Source: JBEKHT01 sp049516595
GTDB lineage: Bacteria > Chloroflexota > Anaerolineae > Anaerolineales > RBG-16-64-43
DNA length: 61,210 nt
Reading direction: 5' to 3'
Assembly (NCBI GenBank): GCA_049516595.1
Contig: JBEKSY010000019.1
Span: 1-61,210 of the forward strand
Below, piece by piece: positions 35,001-41,812 of the stretch (its first letter is position 1; each line of letters starts with the position of its first letter). Position numbers and translations under genes: made by a program. The notes beneath the pieces were generated by a model that was not told where the DNA came from, did not search any database, and saw only the letters and a program-made list of their open reading frames with translations.

Positions 35001-35156
35001 ATCCAGCAGCACGGCGCACGAGCCGCAGTCCCCGCTCTCACAGCCGTGCTTTACGCTGAAGAGGCCTGCCTGCCTCAAGACATGCAGGAGCGAAGTTCCT
35101 GGGCTGACCTCGGCCTCGATTCGAGCGCCATTGACTTCAAGCTCAATCCGCATCAC
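32067..35156 (-). CDS. Fused [2Fe-2S] and molybdenum subunit hydroxylase, XdhD-like
   Basis: 1029 residues. The first about 165 residues are the two-cluster ferredoxin domain (KHGCESGDCGSCAVLLDG, QCGYCTPAMLLAAKSLL, CRCTGYVKPIEAV). After a Pro/Ala-rich linker the Mo-binding chain begins at about 225 (GYQTVGKPEAKVDAVKLVQG, VLHSPMAHARILRID, FVGDRVAFVAAETEEIAERA). Its cofactor motifs are RIGGGFGGKQEVLVED, PPAGAFRGYGVPQGFF, GATDLGTGSDTVLAQM and VKAVAEIPMDGVAPAVV with the conserved Glu. E. coli XdhD, a putative purine oxidase next to ygfM and ssnA, has the same Fe-S/Mo fusion. The FAD partner is encoded just upstream (35221-36033). Confidence 0.92.
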   Translation of the reverse strand: MMRIELEVNGARIEAEVSPGTSLLHVLRQAGLFSVKHGCESGDCGSCAVLLDGKVINSCSLLAVQASGRRLLTAEGLGSVSQQGWKTTSGLHPLQEAFVEVGAIQCGYCTPAMLLAAKSLLDQKGYGRLARPPVVSEDEIREALAGVLCRCTGYVKPIEAVQRAAARMRGEALAPLASPPIPVEWGGRPEAGLEPGAASPAGEVPPELVTQTRTMPALRVAPQAAGYQTVGKPEAKVDAVKLVQGKPAFTDDMEMRGLLIAKVLHSPMAHARILRIDASRARALPGVAAVLTFRDVPRVVYSTAGQSDPIPGPLDCFSLDSKVRFVGDRVAFVAAETEEIAERALGLIEVEYEELPAILDPREAMEAGATRIHDEPDYVPFGESDPARNLAAHLDIPIGDVQRGFREADLIVEGEYIVPKVQQTSIEPHVVISYWDEDDRLVVRTSTQVPFHARRILAPLLGLPPKRLRVIKPRIGGGFGGKQEVLVEDVAAHLTIATGRPVRFEYSRVEELTSARSRHPMRIQMKTGVKRDGTITANEMYVLSDTGANGAHALTVTGNTGQKAMALYVGDGPYRESPNIHFRADVVYTNTPPAGAFRGYGVPQGFFAVEAHMERVASALSMDPIQFRLKNALKAGELQPFSRAWSEGREPKPEYIQTCGLEECAREGAKAIDWKAKRGNADWHQSKAQSQLRRGVGCALVMQGTAIPYLDMGAASLKINDDGSFNLLVGATDLGTGSDTVLAQMAAEVLGCPLEDVIVYSSDTDFTPFDKGAYASSTTYISGEAVVRAAQEVRRQIRDVAAELFAGANLLDPGSLRLAEGKVFSPDGRSVSLAEIALRSLHHTNQRQIMAVASYMSPVSPPPFAAQFAEVAVDEQTGEVRVQRLVMAVDSGVIVNPLTASGQVEGGMTQALGYAVCEEMRYDERGRSLAKDLRDYHIFAANEMPDLTTIFVETFEPSHSFGVKAVAEIPMDGVAPAVVNAIHDATGIWIDEIPATPERVWRAMRRGQAIPPSDPKAPLGRESLGDDGR

Positions 35157-35220
35157 ATCCCTCGGGTCACCACTAGGGTCCTTCCAAAAGACAAGCCGAT
35201 GTTCCTGAAAAGCGAGCCGC

Positions 35221-36033
35221 TCAGCCCTCGCTCAGCTGGTCCACCGCCCTTTTGAGAAGCACGGGGACCATGCTGGCGCGGTACTCCGAACTGCCACGAA
35301 TGTCGTCCACCCATGGAAGGGTCTCTTTTTGAGCCGCCTGTTGCGCCAGATCCGTCCCCAAGGGAAGGGTCTGGCCTTCCAAGTACTTTGCAACTTCCAG
35401 CATGAGAGCCAGAGGCTGACCATAGGCTCCGCAGGCAACGCGCACTTCGCGCATTCTTCCTTGGACCCTTCGGCCGCCGACAGATAGGCAAACCAGGGGG
35501 CGGTCTTCCGGCGTCCGCGAGATCTCGGCCAATCCTAGGCAACGCTCCTTGGGGAGCGCGAGGCCGACAATCAGCCTGCCCCGCAGGGGCCCTTCCGCTC
35601 GACTCAGTACGAGGTCCTCGATCGGAATCAGCTGGTCCCCCGGCTTCACATCCACCCTTGCGCCAGAAGCAAGCAGGGCGCACAGGAGAGGCCCCGAGCA
35701 ACCTACAGCGACCGTCCCGCCCAACGTGGCCATGCCTTGGAGATTCCCCGGCGCCTCGTGCCGCGCCGCCCGCCGCAAGGCCTGCGGCAAGGTAGGGTGA
35801 GCTGCAAGGCTCGCCAAGGGGGTCATCGCGCCAATTCGCCATTCGTCCGCCTGGGCGCCAATCCCAGCCAGGGGCACGTCCCTCAGGTCCACCAGGGCCC
35901 CCAGGGAGTCGGAATACAAAGACAGGTAGGTGCCCCCTGCCAGGGGTTGGGTGAGGGGACTGGCCCTGGACAGGAGAGAAAGCGCTTCTGCCAGAGTGGC
36001 AGGTCGGTGGTATTCAGATGCGCGCAGGCTCAT
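35221..36033 (-). CDS. FAD-binding subunit of Mo hydroxylase, YgfM/CoxM-like
   Basis: 270 residues, shorter than CoxM but close to E. coli YgfM. The FAD site is visible as LTQPLAGGTYLSLYSDSLGA and MATLGGTVAVGCSGPLL; the family's usual TxGGN appears as TLGGT, an Asn-to-Thr change at a pyrophosphate-contacting loop. The C-terminal cluster (WVDDIRGSSEYRASMVPVLL) matches the family's D(I/V)R.S..YR signature. The ATG at 36033 has GGAAGGTG upstream and overlaps the thioesterase gene by 20 nt. It directly precedes the Fe-S/Mo fusion, giving a complete hydroxylase from two genes. Confidence 0.87.
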   Translation of the reverse strand: MSLRASEYHRPATLAEALSLLSRASPLTQPLAGGTYLSLYSDSLGALVDLRDVPLAGIGAQADEWRIGAMTPLASLAAHPTLPQALRRAARHEAPGNLQGMATLGGTVAVGCSGPLLCALLASGARVDVKPGDQLIPIEDLVLSRAEGPLRGRLIVGLALPKERCLGLAEISRTPEDRPLVCLSVGGRRVQGRMREVRVACGAYGQPLALMLEVAKYLEGQTLPLGTDLAQQAAQKETLPWVDDIRGSSEYRASMVPVLLKRAVDQLSEG

Positions 36034-36490
36034 CGGGGTACACCTTCCATCCCAGACGATCAAAATTCTCCGCGCCGATTGGACCCTGCGGGGATTGCGC
36101 CAGGTGCACATCAGCCTCCGCCGCAACCTCCCCGCTGGGGAGCATGAGCTGCGCATGGGCGCGCGCCAAGCGGCCGTGATCGCGCGTTACCTGTCCGCAG
36201 AGGCGCAAGGGCTTGCCCACCGGAACGGGATGACGGTACTTGACGCTGAGGGATACGGTGACCATAAAGCGCGGCGACTCCCCACCCATCAGGGTCCTTC
36301 CGGCGATTTCGTCGAGCGCCGAGGCAACGATCCCGCCATGAACGAGGCCGGGATAGCCCTGGTATTTTTCAGGAGGAGTCCAATCCGCCACGACCCTCCC
36401 GGGTTCGTCTTCATAGAAGGCGAGTCCCAATCCAACAGGATTGGAAACGCCGCACACGAAGCACATCCGTGAGTTGGGTTGTTTGCTCAA
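36014..36490 (-). CDS. PaaI/YigI-type hotdog-fold thioesterase
   Basis: 158 residues. The N-terminal CFVCGVSNPVGLGLAFY is a Cys-containing motif found in one PaaI-like subgroup. The hotdog core is LVHGGIVASALDEIAGRTLM (catalytic-helix HGG and Asp/Glu) followed by VSLSVKYRHPVPVGKPLRL. Such proteins hydrolyse acyl-CoA thioesters. The TTG start at 36490 is supported by GGAG 8 nt upstream. It sits 17 bp after the LLM oxidoreductase and overlaps the FAD subunit gene, so it belongs to this operon although no acyl-CoA chemistry is otherwise evident. Confidence 0.82.
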   Translation of the reverse strand: MSKQPNSRMCFVCGVSNPVGLGLAFYEDEPGRVVADWTPPEKYQGYPGLVHGGIVASALDEIAGRTLMGGESPRFMVTVSLSVKYRHPVPVGKPLRLCGQVTRDHGRLARAHAQLMLPSGEVAAEADVHLAQSPQGPIGAENFDRLGWKVYPDEPARI

Positions 36491-36507
36491 CAGAGTATCT
36501 CCGTTCC

Positions 36508-37509
36508 CTAGCCCTGTGCGAACGTTTCGATGAGCAGGCGAACGTCACTGCCCACGGGGTAGAGCACAGGACAAGTGCATCCTCTTCTCTGGTATTCGCT
36601 GACTTTGCTTCTCGCCTCGGCTGGGGTGCCCGAGGCAGTAATCCGCTCGACCAACTCATCTGGGACAAGGTGCTTGGCGTGCTGGATCTGTTCCCGAGTG
36701 GCTGGCCAGCCAAGGATCTCCTGGATCTGCCCGACCAGTGTCTCCGAGACACCGGAGGCCTTGGCAATGTGAGGTTGTTGGGCAAGATACTGGGTCAGTA
36801 GTTCTCGGGCGCTGTCCAGTGCTTTTTCTCGTTCCAGGTCAACGGAGCAAACAATGAGTTGCGGGCGGTCCAAGTCCTCAGCGCGGCGCCCGGCTTTCTT
36901 TGCGCCTTCATCGATCAACTCCAGGGCCCGGTCATTGTACTCCGGGGGAACACAGTAATTCAGCAAAACCCCATCCGCAATCTCGCCCGCGAGTCCCAGC
37001 ATCTGATCGCCTGTCGCCCCCAAGTAGATTGGCACCTGGCGCGGTTCCCGGCGGCCGTGAACTACATCCAATTCAATTCCGGTCACGTGAAGGAACTCCC
37101 CATGAAAAGTGACTCGCTCCATGCGCAAGAGTCTCCGTAGCACTTCCACAGTCTCGCGCATCGCCAACAGGGGCCTGCGCCTTTCGATGCCGACGTTCCT
37201 GGCCAGCGGATCCCACCACGCGCCGATGCCACACAGGATGCGGTCAGGGGCCAAGTCGTCCAAGGTGAGAAAAGTCGCCGCCAGAAGACCAATATTGCGA
37301 GTCCAATTGTTGATCACTCCAGACCCCACCTTGAGGCGAGAGGTCGTGGCGGCGTAGGCGGCCATGGGCACGATGGCATCTCGGACCAGCCGTGATTCCG
37401 CCTGCCAGACGGCCTCGAAGCCCCTCTTCTCCGCGAGCTGACAGAATCCTATCCCGTCGCGCAGATCATGGGCGTCCTGAAGGTAAAGGGCCACGCGCGT
37501 TCCAGCCAT
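36508..37509 (-). CDS. LLM-class flavin/F420-dependent oxidoreductase
   Basis: 333-residue TIM-barrel enzyme of the luciferase-like superfamily. Typical blocks are GFCQLAEKRGFEAVWQAESR, RLKVGSGVINNWTRNIGLLA, LDDLAPDRILCGIGAWWDPL, VPIYLGATGDQMLGLAGEIA and DGVLLNY. The WWDPLARNVG and GVINNWTRN segments resemble the 5,10-methylene-tetrahydromethanopterin-reductase-like F420 group. Because cofC, cofD, cofE and npdG lie immediately upstream on the same strand, F420 rather than FMN is the likelier cofactor; this is inference. Substrate unknown. Confidence 0.82.
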   Translation of the reverse strand: MAGTRVALYLQDAHDLRDGIGFCQLAEKRGFEAVWQAESRLVRDAIVPMAAYAATTSRLKVGSGVINNWTRNIGLLAATFLTLDDLAPDRILCGIGAWWDPLARNVGIERRRPLLAMRETVEVLRRLLRMERVTFHGEFLHVTGIELDVVHGRREPRQVPIYLGATGDQMLGLAGEIADGVLLNYCVPPEYNDRALELIDEGAKKAGRRAEDLDRPQLIVCSVDLEREKALDSARELLTQYLAQQPHIAKASGVSETLVGQIQEILGWPATREQIQHAKHLVPDELVERITASGTPAEARSKVSEYQRRGCTCPVLYPVGSDVRLLIETFAQG

Positions 37510-37625
37510 CCGGTCCAGTCCTTTCTCGGGGGCTCAGGTTCCCTCTCCCCTTCCACTTGCCCGTACGAACCTGGCTGTGTTTCGACTTTGTCGCCTCTGC
37601 CACACCCACCAGCATAGGAATAACC

Positions 37626-38246
37626 TTATCTGCGGTCAAGGGGCGCGAAGGGGACAGTGGCAAGGTCTTCGGCCACATCGATGTCGTGAGCAAAGCCCCT
37701 ATCCTCCCAGACGATGATCTCAGACCCTTCAGCCCTCGCTGCGGCCAGATGAGCTCGGAAAGACCCGGGTCCGAATCGATAGTCGATCAGGCCCAGGGGG
37801 GAAACCACGAGGGCGTTGGTCCCTTCGCGCTGGCGGTCCGGTGCGATTGCCACCACGCGCCCCTCCGGGAGCCGGTCCAGAGCTTCGCGCAAGACGGACC
37901 CTGCGAGCCCGGGAAGATCAATGGGCAGAACCAATACCGCGTCTCCGCCCCGATCGGCGACCCTCAAGGTGCCCTGACGCAACGCAGAGTTGAGCCCTCT
38001 CTCTCCCGTCTCGATGAGCGTGTCAACGCCTCGGTCCCGCGCCAGAGCGAGTGCCTCCTCATCCGCCGTCACCACGAGGATCCCGGAGAGCTTTTCGCCG
38101 GCTTGTGCTAAGGTTTCGAGGGTGTGCAGGTACATGCGCCGGGTCAGTTCGCGTCGTTCCCGAGCCGAAAGTGTGGGCGTCAGCCTCGTCTTTGAATCCC
38201 CGAGCCGCTTCACAGGGACGAGCGCCCAGAGCTTCCTCGACATCAC
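37626..38246 (-). CDS. cofC: 2-phospholactate (or phosphoenolpyruvate) guanylyltransferase CofC/FbiD
   Basis: 206-residue nucleotidyltransferase that activates the phosphorylated C3 acid for F420 tail synthesis. Motifs: WALVPVKRLGDSKTRLTPTL, LVVTADEEALALARDRGVD, GLNSALRQGT, VLVLPIDLPGLAGSVL (metal-binding Asp), VAIAPDRQREGTNALVVSPL and FGPGSFRAHLAAARAEG. Family members use either 2-phospholactate or PEP. The presence of an FbiB-like nitroreductase nearby favours PEP, since that route needs dehydro-F420 reduction. The GTG start overlaps the cofD stop (GTGA). Confidence 0.92.
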   Translation of the reverse strand: MMSRKLWALVPVKRLGDSKTRLTPTLSARERRELTRRMYLHTLETLAQAGEKLSGILVVTADEEALALARDRGVDTLIETGERGLNSALRQGTLRVADRGGDAVLVLPIDLPGLAGSVLREALDRLPEGRVVAIAPDRQREGTNALVVSPLGLIDYRFGPGSFRAHLAAARAEGSEIIVWEDRGFAHDIDVAEDLATVPFAPLDRR

Positions 38247-39193
38247 AAGATGGTCCCCGCAAAATCCAGGACTTGCTCGGCCACCCGCAGCCTCCGACTC
38301 GCCTCAATCATCATGGTCGGGAACGCGGCCGCTCGCATCCCCAGCACTTCGACCTGGCTCGACAATTCTGCGTCCACCTGATCCAGGACAAACCCGCGAA
38401 CCAAACCCTGATAGTGCCGCGCTATCTCGAGCGCGTTCGAAGCTCGGCCCAGCTCCAGGAGCATCTTTGAAAGAGGTCCTTTGATCGCAGCACCCCCAAC
38501 GATCGGACTCACAGCTACACAAGGCAGGCTTGCCAGTCTGGCTCGGTTGCCGGGAAGACGCAGGATGGGGTCGATGCTTACCAGCGGGTTGGAAGGGCAG
38601 ATGATAACCAGATCCGCCGTCTCCAGCGCGCCTAGCGCCTCCGGGCTTGGTTGGGCGGCCTCTTCGCCCTCAAAGCGAAAACCGGTGACCCTGGGCTCGC
38701 ATCGGTATCTCACGAAGTATTCTTGAAACGGGAGCGGACCTTCTTCCTGGGTAAGAACCCAGGTCCGCAGAAGATCGTCGGACATCGGCAGAACCCGGGG
38801 CAGAACCTTCAGACGACGGCCGAGTTCCGACGAAACCTGGGTCAATGTCATTCCCGCCCGCAGAAGCTGAGTGCGTATCAGGTGAGTGGCCAAGTCACGG
38901 TCACCGATCTGGAACCAGCCAGGATCTCCCAGTCTTCGCAACGCCTCCAAACAATGAAAGGTGTCTCCCTCGATGCCCCAACCCCGGGCGGGATCGGCGA
39001 CGCCGGCCAGCGTGTACAGGACCGTGTCGAGGTCGGGGGAAATGGAAAGCCCCAGGAGCTCGAAATCATCCCCCGTATTGACAATGATCGTCAAACGATC
39101 GGCCGGAAGGAGTCTGGCCAGCCCATCCACTAGCCGGGCTCCGCCCACCCCACCTGCCAACGCAACCACTCGCCGACCACCCCACAAATCCAT
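38243..39193 (-). CDS. cofD: 2-phospho-L-lactate transferase CofD/FbiA
   Basis: 316 residues. This enzyme joins the activated C3 unit to the deazaflavin Fo, producing F420-0 or its dehydro form. Signatures: ALAGGVGGARLVDGLARLLP, IVNTGDDFELLGLSISPDLD, LYTLAGVADPARGWGIEGD, WFQIGDRDLATHLIRTQLLR, GVR-type region FVRYRCEPRVTGFRFEG, IICPSNPLVSIDPILRLPG and VAVSPIVGGAAIKGPLSKML. Length is normal. It is 99 bp after the nitroreductase gene and coupled to cofC. The Fo synthase genes (cofG/cofH or fbiC) are not in the window and must lie elsewhere. Confidence 0.95.
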   Translation of the reverse strand: MDLWGGRRVVALAGGVGGARLVDGLARLLPADRLTIIVNTGDDFELLGLSISPDLDTVLYTLAGVADPARGWGIEGDTFHCLEALRRLGDPGWFQIGDRDLATHLIRTQLLRAGMTLTQVSSELGRRLKVLPRVLPMSDDLLRTWVLTQEEGPLPFQEYFVRYRCEPRVTGFRFEGEEAAQPSPEALGALETADLVIICPSNPLVSIDPILRLPGNRARLASLPCVAVSPIVGGAAIKGPLSKMLLELGRASNALEIARHYQGLVRGFVLDQVDAELSSQVEVLGMRAAAFPTMMIEASRRLRVAEQVLDFAGTIL

Positions 39194-39291
39194 CGTGCCC
39201 TGGGAGTTGCACTCAGTCTGAGGTCCAAGTCTCAGAACCGCTTCTGGAGTTCGACCTCATCTGGGAGAGCTTGAGCGGAAAGACCACCGGG

Positions 39292-39906
39292 TTAGCGCCA
39301 CACCGTGACCTCGACCAGCGGGTGTCGCTCGCGCGGTGCCGCGGGTCCGGCTGGACGACCGAGCAGAACCATCCCTGACGGCTCCCAGTCTCCGGGCAGA
39401 CTCAGCTCGCGCGAAACCAAGTCCGGACAGAACAAGGGTGAGCACAGCCAGCATCCGCCGAGTCCTTCCGCGTGCGCCGCTAAGAGCAGGTTTTCAGCGG
39501 CCAGGGCCGCTCCCTGTACTGCCATGGTGTGTTCCGCATTCTGCCGGCGACCATCCGCATATTGATTAGCATCGCGCATGCTCAGCGCAATCACAATGGC
39601 GACCGGTGCTTGCTCAAGCCTTTCACGTGAGCGCCGCACCGCTCGTTCGATCTCCTCCGGTGAGCGACCGTCGAGCATCAGGTCGGATCGAAAGGCCTCG
39701 CCCATCGCCCATCCCAGACGCCGCCGAACCTCAGGATCCGTCAAGAGGGCGAAGCGCCAGGGTTGAGAGTTATGAGCGGAAGGGGCCAAGGTGGCCGATT
39801 CGATTAGCCGCAGGAGGACTTCACGCTCAATGGGTTCCGGATCGAACCTTCGAACGGAGCGCCTCCCGCGCAGGATCTGATAGAAAGCTAAGCGATCGCT
39901 TGCCAT
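39292..39906 (-). CDS. Nitroreductase-family protein, probable stand-alone FbiB C-terminal domain
   Basis: 204 residues with the FMN-dependent nitroreductase fold: ILRGRRSVRRFDPEPIEREV, LAPSAHNSQPWRFALLTD, AVQGAALAAENLLLAAHAEG and LGGCWLCSPLFCP. In Mycobacterium the FbiB protein joins a CofE-like ligase to such a domain, which reduces dehydro-F420-0. Here the nitroreductase gene lies between cofE and cofD as a separate gene, so the same job is likely. The start at 39906 is chosen by family alignment; ATG 39945 adds 13 residues and has a slightly better-placed AGGG box. A general nitroreductase remains possible. Confidence 0.78.
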   Translation of the reverse strand: MASDRLAFYQILRGRRSVRRFDPEPIEREVLLRLIESATLAPSAHNSQPWRFALLTDPEVRRRLGWAMGEAFRSDLMLDGRSPEEIERAVRRSRERLEQAPVAIVIALSMRDANQYADGRRQNAEHTMAVQGAALAAENLLLAAHAEGLGGCWLCSPLFCPDLVSRELSLPGDWEPSGMVLLGRPAGPAAPRERHPLVEVTVWR

Positions 39907-40324
39907 TCTCCGACCGTGGGCCGATCTAGAAAGAAGGGGGGCCATCGGCCCTACATCTGCCTGCCTCGCTCCTGGCGGGTTCGTGAGTCCTGCGCAACTC
40001 GGATGGAGGAGAGAAAGCTCCGCAATCCCCCCTCTGCTCTTTGCGCAGGATGGTGCCCCCAAGAACGGGAGGGGATTGCCGCGCAAACCCTTTGCTCCCC
40101 CAGGCCCCTGGGTGCCTGCTGGAGACACCAATCCACGGCCCGCAGGGCCGCTCCCAACCCCGTCCCACCGGACCGCCCTACCGTTCTCGCTCCACCGAAG
40201 CCAGGCAGCGCGCGGATCCCTCGAGCCTGCCGGCCGAGGGTGCTGCGCAGGGGCCTACCTTGTCTGATGCCGATCCGCTCCGCCCTCAGGAATTCGATAC
40301 GTCAGATCGGCCCCCCTGGAGGGT
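39907..40324. other. 418-bp gap between cofE and the nitroreductase gene
   Basis: Open frames on both strands here lack motifs and good starts. No promoter, repeat or hairpin of note was found. It is one of the few long gaps in an otherwise compact minus-strand run. Confidence 0.35.
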
Positions 40325-41101
40325 CTAGCGGAAAGCGTCTTCGTCCTCAGGGCGGATTAGTTCGGCGAGACTCCCCGGGCGGAGCGGGTAGGGAAATCCT
40401 CGGGCGTGAACGATCGGACGGCCTTCATCGGCCTGCCCCATGAGCAGGGAGGCTGCCGCAGCCATCTCGTCTGCGGTTCCGATCTGGGTGATCTGCAGCG
40501 TGTAGTCGAAGAGATCTGGGTGACCTCGCATGTCCAAGAGCGCCGGGACACCCGCGACGCCAATAGCCACCCCTTGGATGCCTGTCCGCCAAGCCCTGCC
40601 ATGGGAGTCGTTGATAATCACACCCACGGAGACTCCCAGACGCTGCCCTATCCTCTGGCGGATCGTCTCACAGGAACCGTCGGGATCGGCAGGAAGCATG
40701 AGCACCCGGTCCTCTCCTCCCGAGTGAGGGGCAACATTGGATCGGTCGAGGCCGGCATTGGCGCAAACGAACCCGAGCCGATGTTCCACGACCAGCAGAC
40801 CCGGTCGCATTCGGAGGACCTTCCTGCTCTCTCGCAGGACCAGCTCGACAAATCGCGGGTCCTTCTCCACGTACTTTGCGATCGCGTTCGCGCGGGGAGA
40901 TGCCACAACCTCTCCCAGGTCCACTACTCTCCCTTCGGACTTCGAGACGATCTTTTGCGCAAGTACGAAAACGTCCCCATCTCGGAGTCCGAGCCCGGCA
41001 CGCTTGGCTCCTTCCTCGATGATGAGGACCAAGTCGTCGCCTGACTTCACCAGGGGAATATCGGGGAGTGCGGTCAGGACCAGCGTTGCAACCGTGCTCA
41101 C
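40325..41101 (-). CDS. cofE: Coenzyme F420-0:L-glutamate ligase CofE
   Basis: 258 residues. It adds gamma-linked glutamates to F420-0 using GTP. Family blocks: LPDIPLVKSGDDLVLIIEEG, GDVFVLAQKIVSKSEGRVVD, RMRPGLLVVEHRLGFVCANA, GLDRSNVAPHSG, GVIINDSHGRAWRTGIQGVA and IGVAGVPALLDMRGHPDLFD. It lacks the nitroreductase extension of FbiB, which is encoded separately downstream. The GTG start at 41101 overlaps the npdG stop (GTGA), indicating coupled translation. Confidence 0.95.
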   Translation of the reverse strand: MSTVATLVLTALPDIPLVKSGDDLVLIIEEGAKRAGLGLRDGDVFVLAQKIVSKSEGRVVDLGEVVASPRANAIAKYVEKDPRFVELVLRESRKVLRMRPGLLVVEHRLGFVCANAGLDRSNVAPHSGGEDRVLMLPADPDGSCETIRQRIGQRLGVSVGVIINDSHGRAWRTGIQGVAIGVAGVPALLDMRGHPDLFDYTLQITQIGTADEMAAAASLLMGQADEGRPIVHARGFPYPLRPGSLAELIRPEDEDAFR

Positions 41102-41772
41102 CGAGGCACTCCCACCACTTGAATCCCGGAGGACCGGACTTTGAATCGCTTATTGATGCCAATCAGGACGGAAGTCAAGCCTTCCGGAACGGCGGAATTG
41201 TCCAAAGGTCCTGCGTCCCAGCCTCGTGCCCCCGCGGCTTCCACCAGCTCCATGACTTGGGTTTTGGCGGCCCCGTCGTCACCGCAAACTAGAACGTCAC
41301 AGGCCAGGGGGATGTCCGGGTCCTCTAGGTGTGCCTGGGCCACATTGTGGAAGGCACTCACAACACGGACTTCGGATCCGAGGATCTCGCGCGCCTCCTG
41401 TGCCGCCGAGCCCGCCCGAGGCATCCTCACCCGAGTGACATCGGAGGGATCGAGGGGCACGGTCACGTCCAGGAGGATCTTGCCTTTCAGCGTCGGGGCG
41501 ATCGCGTCGAGAGTTTGGCGATGGCCTGCGTAGGGAACGGTCAGGACTACCAAGTCCGCCTGACGAACCGCCTCTGAGTTCTCCATGCCGTGAATCAGGC
41601 CAGCCTCACCCAGCCGCGCATTGAGCAGGGAAGCATGCGCCTCGGCCTTCTCGCCAGAGCGGGATCCAATGATCACGCGGTAGCCAGCCTTGGCCCAACG
41701 CATCCCCAGTCCCGTGCCTTCCGGGCCGGTTCCTCCCACGATCGCAAGGGTGAACAGGAGGTGTTCGGACAA
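41098..41772 (-). CDS. npdG: F420-dependent NADP oxidoreductase NpdG/Fno
   Basis: 224 residues. It moves hydride between reduced F420 and NADP. The N-terminal dinucleotide site is LAIVGGTGPEGTGLGMRWAK followed by IIGSRSGEKAEAH. Later blocks are VVLTVPYAGHRQTL, LLDVTVPLDP, VVSAFHNVAQAHLEDP, CDVLVCGDDGAAK and the C-terminal NSAVPEGLTSVLIGINKRFK. The TTG start at 41772 is supported by AGGAGGAG 8 nt upstream and begins exactly at the family N-terminus; an upstream ATG at 41877 would run inside ssnA. It links F420 reduction state to the NADP pool. Confidence 0.92.
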   Translation of the reverse strand: MSEHLLFTLAIVGGTGPEGTGLGMRWAKAGYRVIIGSRSGEKAEAHASLLNARLGEAGLIHGMENSEAVRQADLVVLTVPYAGHRQTLDAIAPTLKGKILLDVTVPLDPSDVTRVRMPRAGSAAQEAREILGSEVRVVSAFHNVAQAHLEDPDIPLACDVLVCGDDGAAKTQVMELVEAAGARGWDAGPLDNSAVPEGLTSVLIGINKRFKVRSSGIQVVGVPR

Positions 41773-41812
41773 GGAAGCTCCTCCTGGCGGCGCGAGCCGC
41801 CGGCTCCTGACT

